Shown here: one piece after another, positions 24,363 through 34,784 of the stretch
Layout of the letters: each line of letters starts with the position of its first letter
Numbering within the stretch: the stretch's first letter is position 1
Assembly (NCBI RefSeq): GCF_020731285.1
Contig: NZ_JAJFOW010000004.1
Span: 1 to 64,000 of the forward strand
DNA length: 64,000 bases
DNA from: Cohnella baijiui
Lineage (GTDB): Bacteria > Bacillota > Bacilli > Paenibacillales > Paenibacillaceae
Direction of reading: 5' to 3'
Made by a program: the position numbers and the translations under genes
The notes under the pieces: model-generated
Told to the model about the DNA's origin: nothing
The model's database searches: none
Seen by the model: only the letters and a program-made list of their open reading frames with translations

Positions 24363-26093
24363 ATGACACGCAAGTTCAAGGGGATCGCCGCTTCTCCGGG
24401 CCTCGCCATCGCCCGCGCGGTCGTCCTGAGCACGGAGACGTACGTGCCGGCGGAAAGCCGGACCGAGCAGCCGGAGCGGGAGCTCGAACGCTTCCGCGCT
24501 GCCGTGCGGCAAGCGCAGGAGGAGATCGAGCGCATCCGGACGGCTACCGAGGCGAAGCTCGGCGCGGAGAAGGCCGCGATCTTCGAAGGGCATCTGCTCA
24601 TCCTGGAGGATCCGGACCTGATCGAGACGGTCGAGGCGCAGATCCGGGACGAGGCGGCAGGCGCCGAATACGCGCTGTACCAGGTGGCGCAGACGTTCGT
24701 CGAGGCGCTGAGCCAGCTCGAGGACGAGGCGCTGCGGGAGCGCGCCGCGGACGTGCGCGACGTTAGCGGGCGCGTCATCGACGTGCTGCGGGGCGTTCGG
24801 GGCGGCGATCTGTCGCAGTTGGCCGACGAATGCATCGTCGTGGCGTCCGACCTGACGCCATCCGACACGGCTCAACTCAATCTGGAAGTCGTGCGGGGCT
24901 TCGTCACCGAAATCGGCAGCCGGACATCGCACTCGGCGATCATGGCCCGCTCGCTGGACGTCCCCGCGATCGTGGGCGCCGGCGCTGGCGTGCGCGACAT
25001 CCCGGACGGCGCCATGCTCGTGATGGACGCGACCGAGGGCATGCTCTTGGTCGATCCGACGCCGGAGGAGCTGACTGCCTATACGGACAAGAAAGCCGCT
25101 TACGATCGCCGTCGGGCCGAGCTGAGGCAGTGGGCCGGGCGGCCGTCGGTATCGGCCGACGGCCATCGCGTCGAGATCGCCGCCAACATCGGCCAGCTCG
25201 AGGACGTGCAGAAAGCGTTGGACAACGGCGCCGAGGCGATCGGGCTGTTCCGGACGGAGTTCCTCTACATGGGCCGCAGCGCGCTGCCGTCCGAGGAGGA
25301 GCAGTTCCAGAGCTACAAGTACGTGCTGGAGAAGATGGCGGGCAAGCCGGTCGTCATCCGGACGCTGGACATCGGCGGGGACAAGGAGCTGCCGTACCTG
25401 GATCTGCCCAAGGAGAGCAATCCGTTCCTAGGCCAGCGGGCGCTGCGCCTCTGTCTCGAGCGGCAGGACGTGTTCCGCGCCCAGCTCCGCGCGCTGCTGC
25501 GCGCAAGCCCGTACGGCAACCTCAAGATCATGTTCCCGATGATCGCCGTCCTGGAGGAGCTGATCGACGCCAAGCGAATTCTCGAGGAGGAAAAGCGGCA
25601 GCTCGTCGCCTCCGGCGTCGCGGTGTCCGAGACGTTCGAGGTCGGCATGATGATCGAGGTGCCTTCCGCGGCCGTTTCGGCGGATTTGTTCGCGAAGGAA
25701 GCGGATTTTTTCAGCATCGGAACGAACGATCTGATTCAATATACGATGGCCGCCGACCGGATGAACGAGACGGTGTCCTACTTGTACCAGCCTTATCACC
25801 CGTCCATCCTGCGCCTCATCCGCCACGTCATCGACGCGGCGCGCGAGGAGGGCAAGTGGGTGGGCGTATGCGGCGAGATAGCCGGCGATCCGACGGCGAT
25901 CCCGCTCTTGCTCGGCCTCGGCCTGCATGAATTCAGCATGAGCGCGGGCTCGATTCTCCCGGCGCGCGAGCGGGTCGGCTCGCTATCGCACGGCGACTGG
26001 CAGACCCTGTCGAGGCAGGCGCTGTCGCTGCGCGGCCACCGGGAAGTCCAAAGCTTCGTGCAGCAACATTTGGAAGGGAGCGAACAAGCATGA
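24363..26093 (+). CDS. ptsI: PTS Enzyme I (phosphoenolpyruvate-protein phosphotransferase)
   Basis: Takes phosphate from phosphoenolpyruvate and gives it to HPr. 576 residues, full length. Phospho-His190 lies in GSRTSHSAIMARSLDVPAIVG; the PEP-binding barrel has GLFRTEFLYMGR and MMIEVPSAAV; the active Cys sits in WVGVCGEIAGDP. AAGGAGGGAGC stands 5 nt before the ATG at 24363. The gene overlaps the HPr gene by four bases. Its place as fifth gene of the mannitol operon is unusual, since ptsHI normally forms its own operon. Whether it is the only EI of the cell or a dedicated copy cannot be told from this window. Confidence 0.92.
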   Translation: MTRKFKGIAASPGLAIARAVVLSTETYVPAESRTEQPERELERFRAAVRQAQEEIERIRTATEAKLGAEKAAIFEGHLLILEDPDLIETVEAQIRDEAAGAEYALYQVAQTFVEALSQLEDEALRERAADVRDVSGRVIDVLRGVRGGDLSQLADECIVVASDLTPSDTAQLNLEVVRGFVTEIGSRTSHSAIMARSLDVPAIVGAGAGVRDIPDGAMLVMDATEGMLLVDPTPEELTAYTDKKAAYDRRRAELRQWAGRPSVSADGHRVEIAANIGQLEDVQKALDNGAEAIGLFRTEFLYMGRSALPSEEEQFQSYKYVLEKMAGKPVVIRTLDIGGDKELPYLDLPKESNPFLGQRALRLCLERQDVFRAQLRALLRASPYGNLKIMFPMIAVLEELIDAKRILEEEKRQLVASGVAVSETFEVGMMIEVPSAAVSADLFAKEADFFSIGTNDLIQYTMAADRMNETVSYLYQPYHPSILRLIRHVIDAAREEGKWVGVCGEIAGDPTAIPLLLGLGLHEFSMSAGSILPARERVGSLSHGDWQTLSRQALSLRGHREVQSFVQQHLEGSEQA

Positions 26094-26350
26094 TGACCCA
26101 AACGTTCACCGTAACGAACCCGGCGGGCTTCCACGTCCGTCCGATCAAAACCTTCGTCGAAGCGGCCAGCCGCTATCCCGCCAAGATCAACGTGCTCTGC
26201 AAAGGCAAAAAGGTCAACGGCAAAAGCTCGTTGAGCATGCTCACCCTCGGCATCGCCGCCCAGGACGAGGTTACCCTGGAAATCGACGGCGAAGGCGAGC
26301 AGGAAGCGATGCAGAAGCTGGGCGAGCTGCTCGTCCAGATTCACGAGTAA
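26090..26350 (+). CDS. ptsH: HPr phosphocarrier protein
   Basis: 86 residues. Phospho-His15 lies in NPAGFHVRP, the usual GLHARP site with Phe and Val substitutions. Ser46, the site of HPr kinase in Firmicutes, is kept (GKSSLSMLTLGI). With the ATG at 26090 both residues have canonical numbering, which supports this start over the ATG at 26093. The changed active-site surroundings (VRPIKTFVEAA) set it apart from typical housekeeping HPr, so it may be specialised for this operon's EI and MtlA/MtlF. Last gene of the operon; a terminator follows. Confidence 0.88.
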   Translation: MMTQTFTVTNPAGFHVRPIKTFVEAASRYPAKINVLCKGKKVNGKSSLSMLTLGIAAQDEVTLEIDGEGEQEAMQKLGELLVQIHE

Positions 26351-26388
26351 GGCGGCTTGCGCCGCGCCCGATCGCGATAAACAGGAAA

Positions 26389-26426
26389 GTCCGGCAGCCG
26401 ATCAATCGATGCCGGGCTTTTTTGTC
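26389..26426 (+). terminator. Terminator of the mtl operon
   Basis: CCGGCA / TGCCGG stem with an inner loop containing a second small GATC-centred dyad, followed by CTTTTTT. It lies about 40 bp after the HPr stop. Confidence 0.8.
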
Positions 26427-26479
26427 CTACAATGTATAAGTTTTACTCTCTCCATTTCTGTAGGACTTCCGATGAAAAG
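26424..26479. repeat. Intergenic structured repeat, left-half copy
   Basis: Matches the first part of the element at 2441: GTCCTACA (26424-26431) pairs with TGTAGGAC (26459-26466), and the inner ATAAGTTTTAC is shared. The base pair at the third arm position differs from copy A on both sides (A:T there, C:G here), a compensatory change. It overlaps the T-run of the mtl terminator. Confidence 0.6.
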
Positions 26480-26597
26480 TGGTTTCGAATGAATCAGTTG
26501 GGTCTTGTTGCAAATTCGTCGGATTCCGGCCGATGGTTCACCACTAGTGCAAGCCAATCGGTTCCTTGTTTGCGCTCGGTTCGGGTCGCTCAGTCAA

Positions 26598-26781
26598 TTA
26601 GTTGCATTCATACATCTATTTAGGGCCATTTCGGGAGGGTGGAGCAGTTTACTTGTAAAAGTACATCTAATTTAGCGTAAATCCGTCCTTTATGCAGAAA
26701 ACGGATCATTTAGTTGTACGATTGCAACTAAATGATCGTTAAGAAGGAATATAGCAAAATTAGATGTACATTTGCATCTAA
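26598..26781. repeat. Group of TTAGNTG palindromes about 50 bp apart
   Basis: Two clear hairpins. At 26704-26737, 13-bp arms GATCATTTAGTTG / CAACTAAATGATC enclose TACGATTG. At 26760-26781, arms TTAGATG / CATCTAA enclose TACATTTG. The T to A change in one arm is matched by A to T in the other. Their centres are 50 bp apart. Two weaker members precede them, near 26598-26619 (TTAGTTG with CATCTA) and near 26664 (a right arm only), also about 51 bp apart. Confidence 0.75.
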
Positions 26782-26884
26782 ATCGTTGGATGCGGAGTAG
26801 GCAATACGGAAAGCGGATTTCGGCGTTTGTCTGCTTCGCGTCTTGCCGAAGGTAAGCTTGAAGGTCGGATGGCTTTCGCTTGCC

Positions 26885-26948
26885 CGTATGACCTCCGATA
26901 AAAACGTGCCGCCATCTTCCTTGAAGACGGCGGAGCCGGGTTTATTTA
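26885..26948. repeat. Intergenic structured repeat, right-half copy
   Basis: About 60 bp almost identical to 2478-2540: GTATGACCTCCGATAAAAAC, then the CCGCCATCTT / AAGACGGCGG hairpin and a GGGTTTATTT tail. Compared with copy A, a G:U pair in the stem becomes A:U, improving the stem. It lies just upstream of the stress-protein gene. Confidence 0.7.
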
Positions 26949-26992
26949 TGGTGTGCGGTGAGAGCTCCGGCAATATTCGGGGGTGAGAAGTC

Positions 26993-27400
26993 ATGGCCCA
27001 TACGCACACCGACAGCGAGGAAGCGGTCCGCAAAGTAAGGGACCTGATCAAGGGTATCGACACGGCGATGCTGACGACGGTATCGGCCGACGGACTCGTG
27101 ACACGCCCGATGAAGACGCAGGAAGTCGAGTTCGACGGTGATCTGTGTTTTCTGACGAAGAAGGACACGAACAATTACCGCGAGCTGCTAAACCATTCGA
27201 GCGTCAATGTCGCCTACGAGAAACTGCTCGACACGACTTACGACGATCCGAACCTGGTGCTTGTCAAAGTGAAGGCCGAGACGGCCGAGTACTGGGAAAC
27301 GGGCAGCAAGATCAAGATGGTGGCCCATCTGTTCAAGCGGCTGACCGGTCGGGACGTCTCCGAGTCGGATTTGAACAAGACGGTCGAAATGAACGCTTGA
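26993..27400 (+). CDS. General-stress (GSP26-like) FMN-binding split-barrel protein
   Basis: 135 residues of the pyridoxamine-phosphate-oxidase-like split-barrel fold. The family pattern is clear: AMLTTVSADGLVTRPMKTQEVEFDGDLCFLTKKDTNNYRELL, with the RPM flavin-phosphate motif, followed by VNVAYEK and the C-terminal KxxAxLFKRLTG region. Such proteins bind flavin; B. subtilis YdaG (GSP26) is induced by SigB stress. No operon partner. The ATG at 26993 has GGGGTGAG upstream. A convergent gene follows across a shared terminator. Confidence 0.8.
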   Translation: MAHTHTDSEEAVRKVRDLIKGIDTAMLTTVSADGLVTRPMKTQEVEFDGDLCFLTKKDTNNYRELLNHSSVNVAYEKLLDTTYDDPNLVLVKVKAETAEYWETGSKIKMVAHLFKRLTGRDVSESDLNKTVEMNA

Positions 27401-27462
27401 TAAAATTCCGGGGGCTTCGGGGATCGAGCGGCGGTCCGTCCGCCGAACGCAAGTCAAAAAGA

Positions 27463-27499
27463 AAAACGGCGGGACAGAGAAACCCTGTCCCGCCGTAGG
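27463..27499. terminator. Bidirectional terminator
   Basis: ACGGCGGGACAG / CTGTCCCGCCGT stem with a short AGAAACC loop, A-rich before it, between the convergent GSP26-like gene and the 988-residue surface protein. It serves both sides. Confidence 0.8.
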
Positions 27500-27514
27500 A
27501 GATGGCAACTGCTT

Positions 27515-30481
27515 TTACAATCCGTTCGCTTGGATATACTTCACATCATCGACTAACAAGTTGGCGAATTTCGCATCGATTTGCTTGCCGCTGTGCTTGT
27601 TGATCTCTTGAATCAGATCGTCAAGCAGCTGGCTTTGGTCTTTATTCTTGTTTGCCTTTTGGATGTTTTTCACTTGGGACTGCAGGCTTTGGGCCGTGCC
27701 GTGATTCGCGATCCAGCCTTTGCTCTCCCCGATGGAGAGGAGGGCATCCAAGTGATCCAAATCCATAAAGGAGGTCAACGTCACGGTCGTGTCCGACTTG
27801 TTCCCCGCAAAGTCTTCGGCCGTAATGACAAGCGCATGGCTCCCGGCGGACAACGCAAGCGGCGAAATCTCCTCGACGGACCCGATCTTTACGCCGTCCA
27901 GGGTGTAAGCAATCGCTTTGACGCCGCTCAGGTTGTCCGATGCCGCAACGGTCAATTTGACTGCGGAGTCGGTCTGATAAAACTTCGCCGATCCTTGATA
28001 GGAAATCGACGGCGCCGTTTTGTCGATCCAGATTTGGACGGTTTGCGTATTTTCGATATTGTTTGCCTTATCGATGGAGTGGTACGAGATGACATTCTTG
28101 CCTTCGGCGGAGATGGCAACCGGACCTTGAACGGCGATCCATTCTCCTTCGTTTACCCGATATTCGGTTTTCGCCACGCCAACGCCGTTTTCGTTATCCT
28201 TTGCGGTAAACGTGAGCGTCACGTCTTGGCGGTTGTAATGGTTTTCTCCGGAAACGCCATCCACTTGAACGGAAGTCGTCGGGGCTTGGGTATCCGCGAG
28301 CGTTACGGCGCCGATCGCAAGCGGTTTAAGCTGGTAGACGCCGTTAAAGATGGAGGAAATGCCGGCAATGCTGACCTGGCTTCCCGCCGGAAACGCGGTT
28401 TGGAATTCGTCGAAGCCGATGCCGGTCCGGCCATCCACGCGCACGTGCGTGGTATTTGCGCCATTCACGACGTCGAATTCAAAGGAGCCGGCAGGCGTTG
28501 CTGCTTTATAATTCTGGATGGCGACATTCTCGAGCTTCACCAGAAGGCCCTGGTTACCCTCGTTCAGCGCCGGTTGCACGACGGCTTCCGGCAGGGGGGC
28601 CGTTCCGATTTTCTTCAGCACGACGGGATCGGTTAATTCCAGCTCGGTGTTATAGATCGTTTTCTTTGCGCTGATCGAGATCTTATCGCCTGCATGATAA
28701 CCCGTTGCGCTCTGGAAGACGTAGATGCCGGCCGAGTCATCCTGTACATAGAATCCCTGGCCGCCGAATGCGCCCGGTTCCGAAGTGATGACGCCTTCCA
28801 CCGTGACGATGCTGCCTTCCGCCGCATGGCGAGCGTCCGCGATGGAGACTTTCTCCGGGACCGGCGGCTGATCCGCGGGCAGCGGTTCGGCAGGCACATT
28901 GGCGATCGATACGGCTTCCGTGATTTCATTGTTTCCGTTTACCTTCAGCCTTAAGCTGGCTTGTCCAACGGCAGTCGGATTGATCTGAACGTTCAGGTCT
29001 TTATAAGCGTGACCCGTAGCGTCGGCCGTGGCGGAGAAGGCTGCGCTGTATCCGTAGGAGGTTGGCCAAGTGCCGTTCGCGTTTTGGAATTTGGCTACTT
29101 GGGTTCCTCCCGCCAGGTAGATGCCCACAGACAGGTTCGAGACGGTTTGTCCGGGCAAGAGGTTGTTTACCGATACGCGGATTTGGAACTGCTGCGCGTT
29201 CGGCAACGTGCTCTGGTGGACGAATTTGTATTGCGCTTGAACCGGCGGCTGCTGCGTAGAACCATACGAACCCGATTTAAACGTAGTCGGGTCGTACCAC
29301 TTGTAGCCGGCATTCGGCGGGGCCCAAGGCTCCGGCTGAGGCTCTGTCGTGAGTTCGGGCGTTTCGATAGCGAGCAGCGGGGTCGGTTGATCCAATTGCA
29401 ATCCCGCGACTTGGCTGAAATCGGTGTAGCTCTCGTGATTGGCCAACCATTCGACGGTTTGCACCAGGAATGTGGCGTCATCGGCTTCGCCTTTGAACCC
29501 GTCATAGGTCGTTTTTTTCGCGCCGGTGTCTTCGCGCAAATATTTCGGAGTGGCATCTTCAACCGGAGAGGAGTCGCCGATAAAGGCCGCTTTTCCCGCG
29601 CCCAGCTTGGATACGGCTGCGAACGGACCTTCCGCGCGGCCTCCTCCGCCGTAAACGCCGCTATCTACGGCATTCGCCCATGCGGGGACGTTCTTCGGGA
29701 CGTAGACCAATCCTTTGGCCTTCGTCGGATCCAGAATCGCAAGCGTGGAACCCGCATGCATCGCGACGGAGCCGACCCCTGCCGTAATGCCAAACGCTTG
29801 GTCCGGCGCGACCACGTCGGTCAGGTTATCTACATCGCCAAGCGCATTGTAGCGGAAACGGACGCCAAAGTTTTGGCCGAGCCAATCCGAGCTTTGCAAG
29901 CCTTGCATCGCCGGGGAAGCCGCTTCTTCGGCCGACATTCCTTTGGCCGGATTGTCCCATGCGCCGCGACGGTAACCGTTAAAAACCTCCGAAGCATCCC
30001 AACGGTTTTTATTGCGGTCCGCGTTATAATGATCGGAGATAAAGAAAATGCTTCCGCCTTCCTTGGTGTACCGCAGCATGGCATCCTGTTCGGATTTCTT
30101 GTAAGGAATGTTCGCTTCCCCGATCACGAAAACATCGTAATTTTTGAGTTTCTCGTAGGTTACGGCTTGTTCGCCGAACGTAAACGGGATCGGGCGGTCA
30201 AGCGAATCCACGGTAAACCCGTCGGCTTTCAATGCATCGGCGAAGTCGGAGAATCCGCCGTCAATGACCCAATCGGCTGCGCCGGCCGTTTGGCCGTGCG
30301 TGTTGTCGAACAGCACCTTTTTGCCTTTGCCGTCCGGCAGCGGAGCGACTGCAGCTTGAACCTGTGAAGCGTCGGCGTTTGCAGCCGATGTCGTGCTTGG
30401 CGAAAAACCGAGCATGCCCGAAAACGTCAAAAGCGCGGCTAGCGACGACCACGCTACTTTCTGAAGAAACCTTGATCTCAC
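27515..30481 (-). CDS. Large secreted multidomain protein with GldG/DUF4350-like, OB-fold and FIMAH-type domains
   Basis: 988 residues with a signal peptide (MRSRFLQKVAW..., cleavage near TTSAANA). First comes an alpha/beta domain (about 50-370) beginning KKVLFDNTHGQ with YDVFVIGEANI and GGSIFFISDHYNAD, like the GldG/DUF4350 class found beside secreted DNases. Next are a beta domain, then an OB-fold of the YhcR type (about 545-720: GSIVTVEGVITSEPG and GFYVQDDSAGIYVF). Two Ig-like domains follow with the TEYRVNEGEW and AYTLDG motifs. A FIMAH-type C-terminus ends the protein (LDALLSIGESKGWI, then SLQSQVKN). No complete nuclease active site was identified. It is probably extracellular and may bind nucleic acid. 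Confidence 0.65.
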   Translation of the reverse strand: MRSRFLQKVAWSSLAALLTFSGMLGFSPSTTSAANADASQVQAAVAPLPDGKGKKVLFDNTHGQTAGAADWVIDGGFSDFADALKADGFTVDSLDRPIPFTFGEQAVTYEKLKNYDVFVIGEANIPYKKSEQDAMLRYTKEGGSIFFISDHYNADRNKNRWDASEVFNGYRRGAWDNPAKGMSAEEAASPAMQGLQSSDWLGQNFGVRFRYNALGDVDNLTDVVAPDQAFGITAGVGSVAMHAGSTLAILDPTKAKGLVYVPKNVPAWANAVDSGVYGGGGRAEGPFAAVSKLGAGKAAFIGDSSPVEDATPKYLREDTGAKKTTYDGFKGEADDATFLVQTVEWLANHESYTDFSQVAGLQLDQPTPLLAIETPELTTEPQPEPWAPPNAGYKWYDPTTFKSGSYGSTQQPPVQAQYKFVHQSTLPNAQQFQIRVSVNNLLPGQTVSNLSVGIYLAGGTQVAKFQNANGTWPTSYGYSAAFSATADATGHAYKDLNVQINPTAVGQASLRLKVNGNNEITEAVSIANVPAEPLPADQPPVPEKVSIADARHAAEGSIVTVEGVITSEPGAFGGQGFYVQDDSAGIYVFQSATGYHAGDKISISAKKTIYNTELELTDPVVLKKIGTAPLPEAVVQPALNEGNQGLLVKLENVAIQNYKAATPAGSFEFDVVNGANTTHVRVDGRTGIGFDEFQTAFPAGSQVSIAGISSIFNGVYQLKPLAIGAVTLADTQAPTTSVQVDGVSGENHYNRQDVTLTFTAKDNENGVGVAKTEYRVNEGEWIAVQGPVAISAEGKNVISYHSIDKANNIENTQTVQIWIDKTAPSISYQGSAKFYQTDSAVKLTVAASDNLSGVKAIAYTLDGVKIGSVEEISPLALSAGSHALVITAEDFAGNKSDTTVTLTSFMDLDHLDALLSIGESKGWIANHGTAQSLQSQVKNIQKANKNKDQSQLLDDLIQEINKHSGKQIDAKFANLLVDDVKYIQANGL

Positions 30482-30604
30482 GATTGGCTTCCCTCCTAGT
30501 GAAATTTAGGAATGCCAAATTAGATTAAATCCCGATTGTTAAGGCAAGATAATGGTAACGTTTAAATTAACGCATAATGGACAGGAAAATATACCCGTAA
30601 GGCA

Positions 30605-31546
30605 TCATTCCACGTCTTTCAGTTCCTCCGCTAAGCTCCGCAGGGTGGCCGCTCTGGCCGAGGCGGCTTGCTCATCGAACAAGAGCTGCTCGATGAATTC
30701 CCATATATCCTCCAACTTGCGTCTCCCCCGATAAAATTGCAGCGCCTCGAGATTGACCTCAAAATGGCGATGCCGCTTCCGATAGAGAGCTAAAAAGTCC
30801 TCATAGTACGGCTCTTCGACCAAGAACATCAAATCCGCTTCAACAGGCGCTAATCGAAGCCCTTCCCAGTCAATCAGAATCAGCTGTCGTCCGGATTGCA
30901 TCAGATTCCAAGGGTGGATATCGGTATGGCACAGCGCCATTCTCAAGGGTTGGCCTTTCAGGCGGAGCGACAGCTGTTCGACCGCATCGGCCAGAAGGTT
31001 CACCTGTGCCAGGCGAGGGGCGATTGCTTCTCTGACATCGCTGGGAACAAGGGGAGAATCCTGATCCAAGGCACTCCTCAACTGCGGCAGAAACGGGACA
31101 TGGAAATCCTCCCTGATCGCGTCCGTCTTCACCGGAATGCCCTCCCCATAGGTATGAAGCTCCGTTACGATCTCGGACAGCTGGCGCGCCTGCTCGCCGG
31201 TTAAATCCTGATCGCCAATCGTCTCCCCGTCGATATATTCGTAGAGCAGATAGATGCCATCCTCATCCTCGCACTTATATTCGCCATGCTTGGTTAATAG
31301 GGGGACCGGGATTTTGCCTTTTAACCCGCTATGTTGGTCAAGCCACTTCATGATCGGCGCATATTCGTCGATCAGCGCGGTCCATTTGGGGGTGGAAGCT
31401 CTGCTTTTCTCATAAACCTTCAGGAAATAGGAATGCTTGTCGCTGCTTACCTTATACGCGAGCGCTGCCCAACCGCCCTTTTGCGGGAAGATATCTGCCG
31501 TTTCGATCTCGTAATAATCTTTCAAAATGGTCTTTAATCGGTTCAT
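30605..31546 (-). CDS. Aminoglycoside-phosphotransferase-like kinase
   Basis: 313 residues of the APH/choline-kinase fold. The N-lobe has KGGWAALAYKV and the ATP-binding Lys in YFLKVYE. The hinge reads YLLYEYIDGE, the catalytic loop ALCHTDIHPWNLM and the metal-binding motif LILIDWEGLRLAP. The Asp in HTDIHPWN is the catalytic base. The ATG at 31546 was chosen because GGAGGAGG stands directly before it; the TTG at 31561 is the same purine-rich stretch. The substrate is unknown, and resistance should not be assumed. Divergent from the ubiquitin-SLH gene, with a 120-bp AT-rich region between. Confidence 0.78.
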   Translation of the reverse strand: MNRLKTILKDYYEIETADIFPQKGGWAALAYKVSSDKHSYFLKVYEKSRASTPKWTALIDEYAPIMKWLDQHSGLKGKIPVPLLTKHGEYKCEDEDGIYLLYEYIDGETIGDQDLTGEQARQLSEIVTELHTYGEGIPVKTDAIREDFHVPFLPQLRSALDQDSPLVPSDVREAIAPRLAQVNLLADAVEQLSLRLKGQPLRMALCHTDIHPWNLMQSGRQLILIDWEGLRLAPVEADLMFLVEEPYYEDFLALYRKRHRHFEVNLEALQFYRGRRKLEDIWEFIEQLLFDEQAASARAATLRSLAEELKDVE

Positions 31547-31582
31547 AGGGTCCTCCTCCAAACTGGCAGCATATTAAAATAA

Positions 31583-33571
<1,989 letters not shown>

Positions 33572-33579
33572 TCGCCTAA

Positions 33580-33601
33580 GGGCTCATCGGGAGCCCTTTT
33601 A
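33580..33601 (+). terminator. Terminator of the ubiquitin-SLH gene
   Basis: GGGCTC / GAGCCC stem followed by TTTT, 8 nt after the stop. The stem and the following GCGTGC-GGGCG stretch resemble the terminator at 44108. Confidence 0.75.
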
Positions 33602-33714
33602 GCGTGCCGGGCGAGTGCGTAGATCCGGTCGCGCATGCCCTCGGCGAATGTCAGTCGAATGAGGCGCAGTGCACAAATAAGGTCTCCATCCGGCTTGCGC
33701 CTCTGTCATGAGGG

Positions 33715-33751
33715 TTGTTTGCGCGAGGAAAATAGGCTATATTAAATGGAT
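33715..33751 (+). promoter_or_regulatory. deoR promoter and shared operator motif
   Basis: TTGTTT (33715-33720), 17-bp spacer, TATATT (33738-33743). The 12-mer TATTAAATGGAT (33740-33751) overlaps the -10 and is repeated exactly upstream of the sugar operon at 34700-34711. It is a candidate binding site for the DeoR protein encoded here, implying self-control. Confidence 0.5.
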
Positions 33752-33808
33752 AAGAACATGTGGGTTTTAAAGATTTCCCTAATGAAACCAAGCTTTATCC
33801 CCGGAAGG

Positions 33809-34588
33809 ATGGATTTATTGGTGGCGGTCGACCGGAAAAAAGAGATCATCAAGCAGCTCGAAAACGGCGGTATGGTGAAAGTCGGAGATCTCAGCAAAAG
33901 ATTCGGAGTGACCGACGAGACCATCAGGCGGGATTTAGAGAAGCTGGAGTCGGATGGCGTCATCTTGCGAACCCACGGCGGGGCCGTGTTGAATCCTAAG
34001 GACAACGGCTTTGGCTCAGAGCCGCCTGTCCTTCATAGAGAAATGATCCATCTGGAGCAGAAAAAGGCAATCGGCAGATATGCCGCTTCGATCGTAAAAG
34101 AAGGAGAAGTTATCGCGCTGGATGCCAGTACGACCGGGCTTCAATTGGTCAAGCATCTGCCCAATAAGCCTCTGACTATTTTGACCTATTCGTTTGCCAT
34201 CGCGAATGAGCTGATCAAAAAGAAAGAGATCTCGGTCATTTTAATCGGCGGCAATTTAGACAGCGATTCCATGGCCATCACGGGGAAATCCGCCGAAAAT
34301 ATGGTGGAAGGCTATCACGTGGATAAATTCTTCTTCTCTTGCCAGGGCTTTGATTACCAACGCGGGGTTAGTGAGCCTTATGAATCGCATGCGCGGGTGA
34401 AGGAGAAGATATTGGAGATATCCGACGATCTGATCCTGATCGCGGATAGCAGCAAGTTTCAGCGGAAGTCCTTAATTCGTTTATTGGGACTTGAGGACGT
34501 TGATCTACTGATCACAGACGAGGGAATGCCCGCGCATGAGGTTTCCGAGTTGGGAAACAAAGGAGTTAACATCGCAATTGCGAATTGA
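33809..34588 (+). CDS. DeoR-family transcription regulator
   Basis: 259 residues. The N-terminal helix-turn-helix of the DeoR type is KKEIIKQLENGGMVKVGDLSKRFGVTDETIRRDLEKLESDGVILRTHGGAV. The C-terminal sugar-phosphate-sensing domain has IGRYAAS, ALDASTTGLQLVKHL and DKFFFSCQGFD. Start at ATG 33809; an in-frame ATG at 33746 would lie right next to the -10 box and adds 21 unusual residues. It precedes a sugar catabolism operon, with its own terminator between. A phosphorylated sugar intermediate of that operon is the likely inducer. Confidence 0.85.
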   Translation: MDLLVAVDRKKEIIKQLENGGMVKVGDLSKRFGVTDETIRRDLEKLESDGVILRTHGGAVLNPKDNGFGSEPPVLHREMIHLEQKKAIGRYAASIVKEGEVIALDASTTGLQLVKHLPNKPLTILTYSFAIANELIKKKEISVILIGGNLDSDSMAITGKSAENMVEGYHVDKFFFSCQGFDYQRGVSEPYESHARVKEKILEISDDLILIADSSKFQRKSLIRLLGLEDVDLLITDEGMPAHEVSELGNKGVNIAIAN

Positions 34589-34616
34589 AAGGTATGTTTA
34601 GGATCGAATAAGGAGC

Positions 34617-34647
34617 GGGATCGACTTATCAAAGTCGGTCTTTTTTG
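34617..34647 (+). terminator. Terminator after deoR
   Basis: A stem of GATCGACTT with AAGTCGGTC (one G:U pair) is followed by TTTTTTGTTTT. It separates the regulator transcript from the sugar operon. Confidence 0.7.
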
Positions 34648-34699
34648 TTTTGCAGAAATAATATGTTGAAAACGGGCATTTTATGTTGTAATATACAGA

Positions 34700-34748
34700 T
34701 ATTAAATGGATTATTACTTTGTTACACAACGACAGACTGGCACATAAT
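34700..34748 (+). promoter_or_regulatory. Sugar operon promoter with DeoR-candidate operator
   Basis: TATTAAATGGAT (34700-34711) repeats the motif at the deoR promoter. TTGTTA (34719-34724), an 18-bp spacer and CATAAT (34743-34748) follow. The operator lies just upstream of the -35 box here, rather than on the -10 as at deoR. Confidence 0.5.
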
Positions 34749-34784
34749 TTGGATATTGCAGATATTAGATAGGAGTGCTGGACA

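Larger units (their letters stand above)
26351..26992. other. Gene-free region filled with structured repeats
   Basis: 640 bp without a believable gene. From left to right it holds the mtl terminator, half of a structured repeat shared with 2441-2540, a run of TTAG(T/A)TG-type palindromes spaced about 50 bp apart, and the other half of the shared repeat. Composition is AT-richer than the flanking genes. Confidence 0.7.

Noticed and set aside
28961..30367. Plus-strand 468-codon ORF opposite the 988-residue surface protein
   Set aside because: Low-complexity Arg/Gly/Val composition, no ribosome binding site, and it lies fully antisense to a gene with clear domains.
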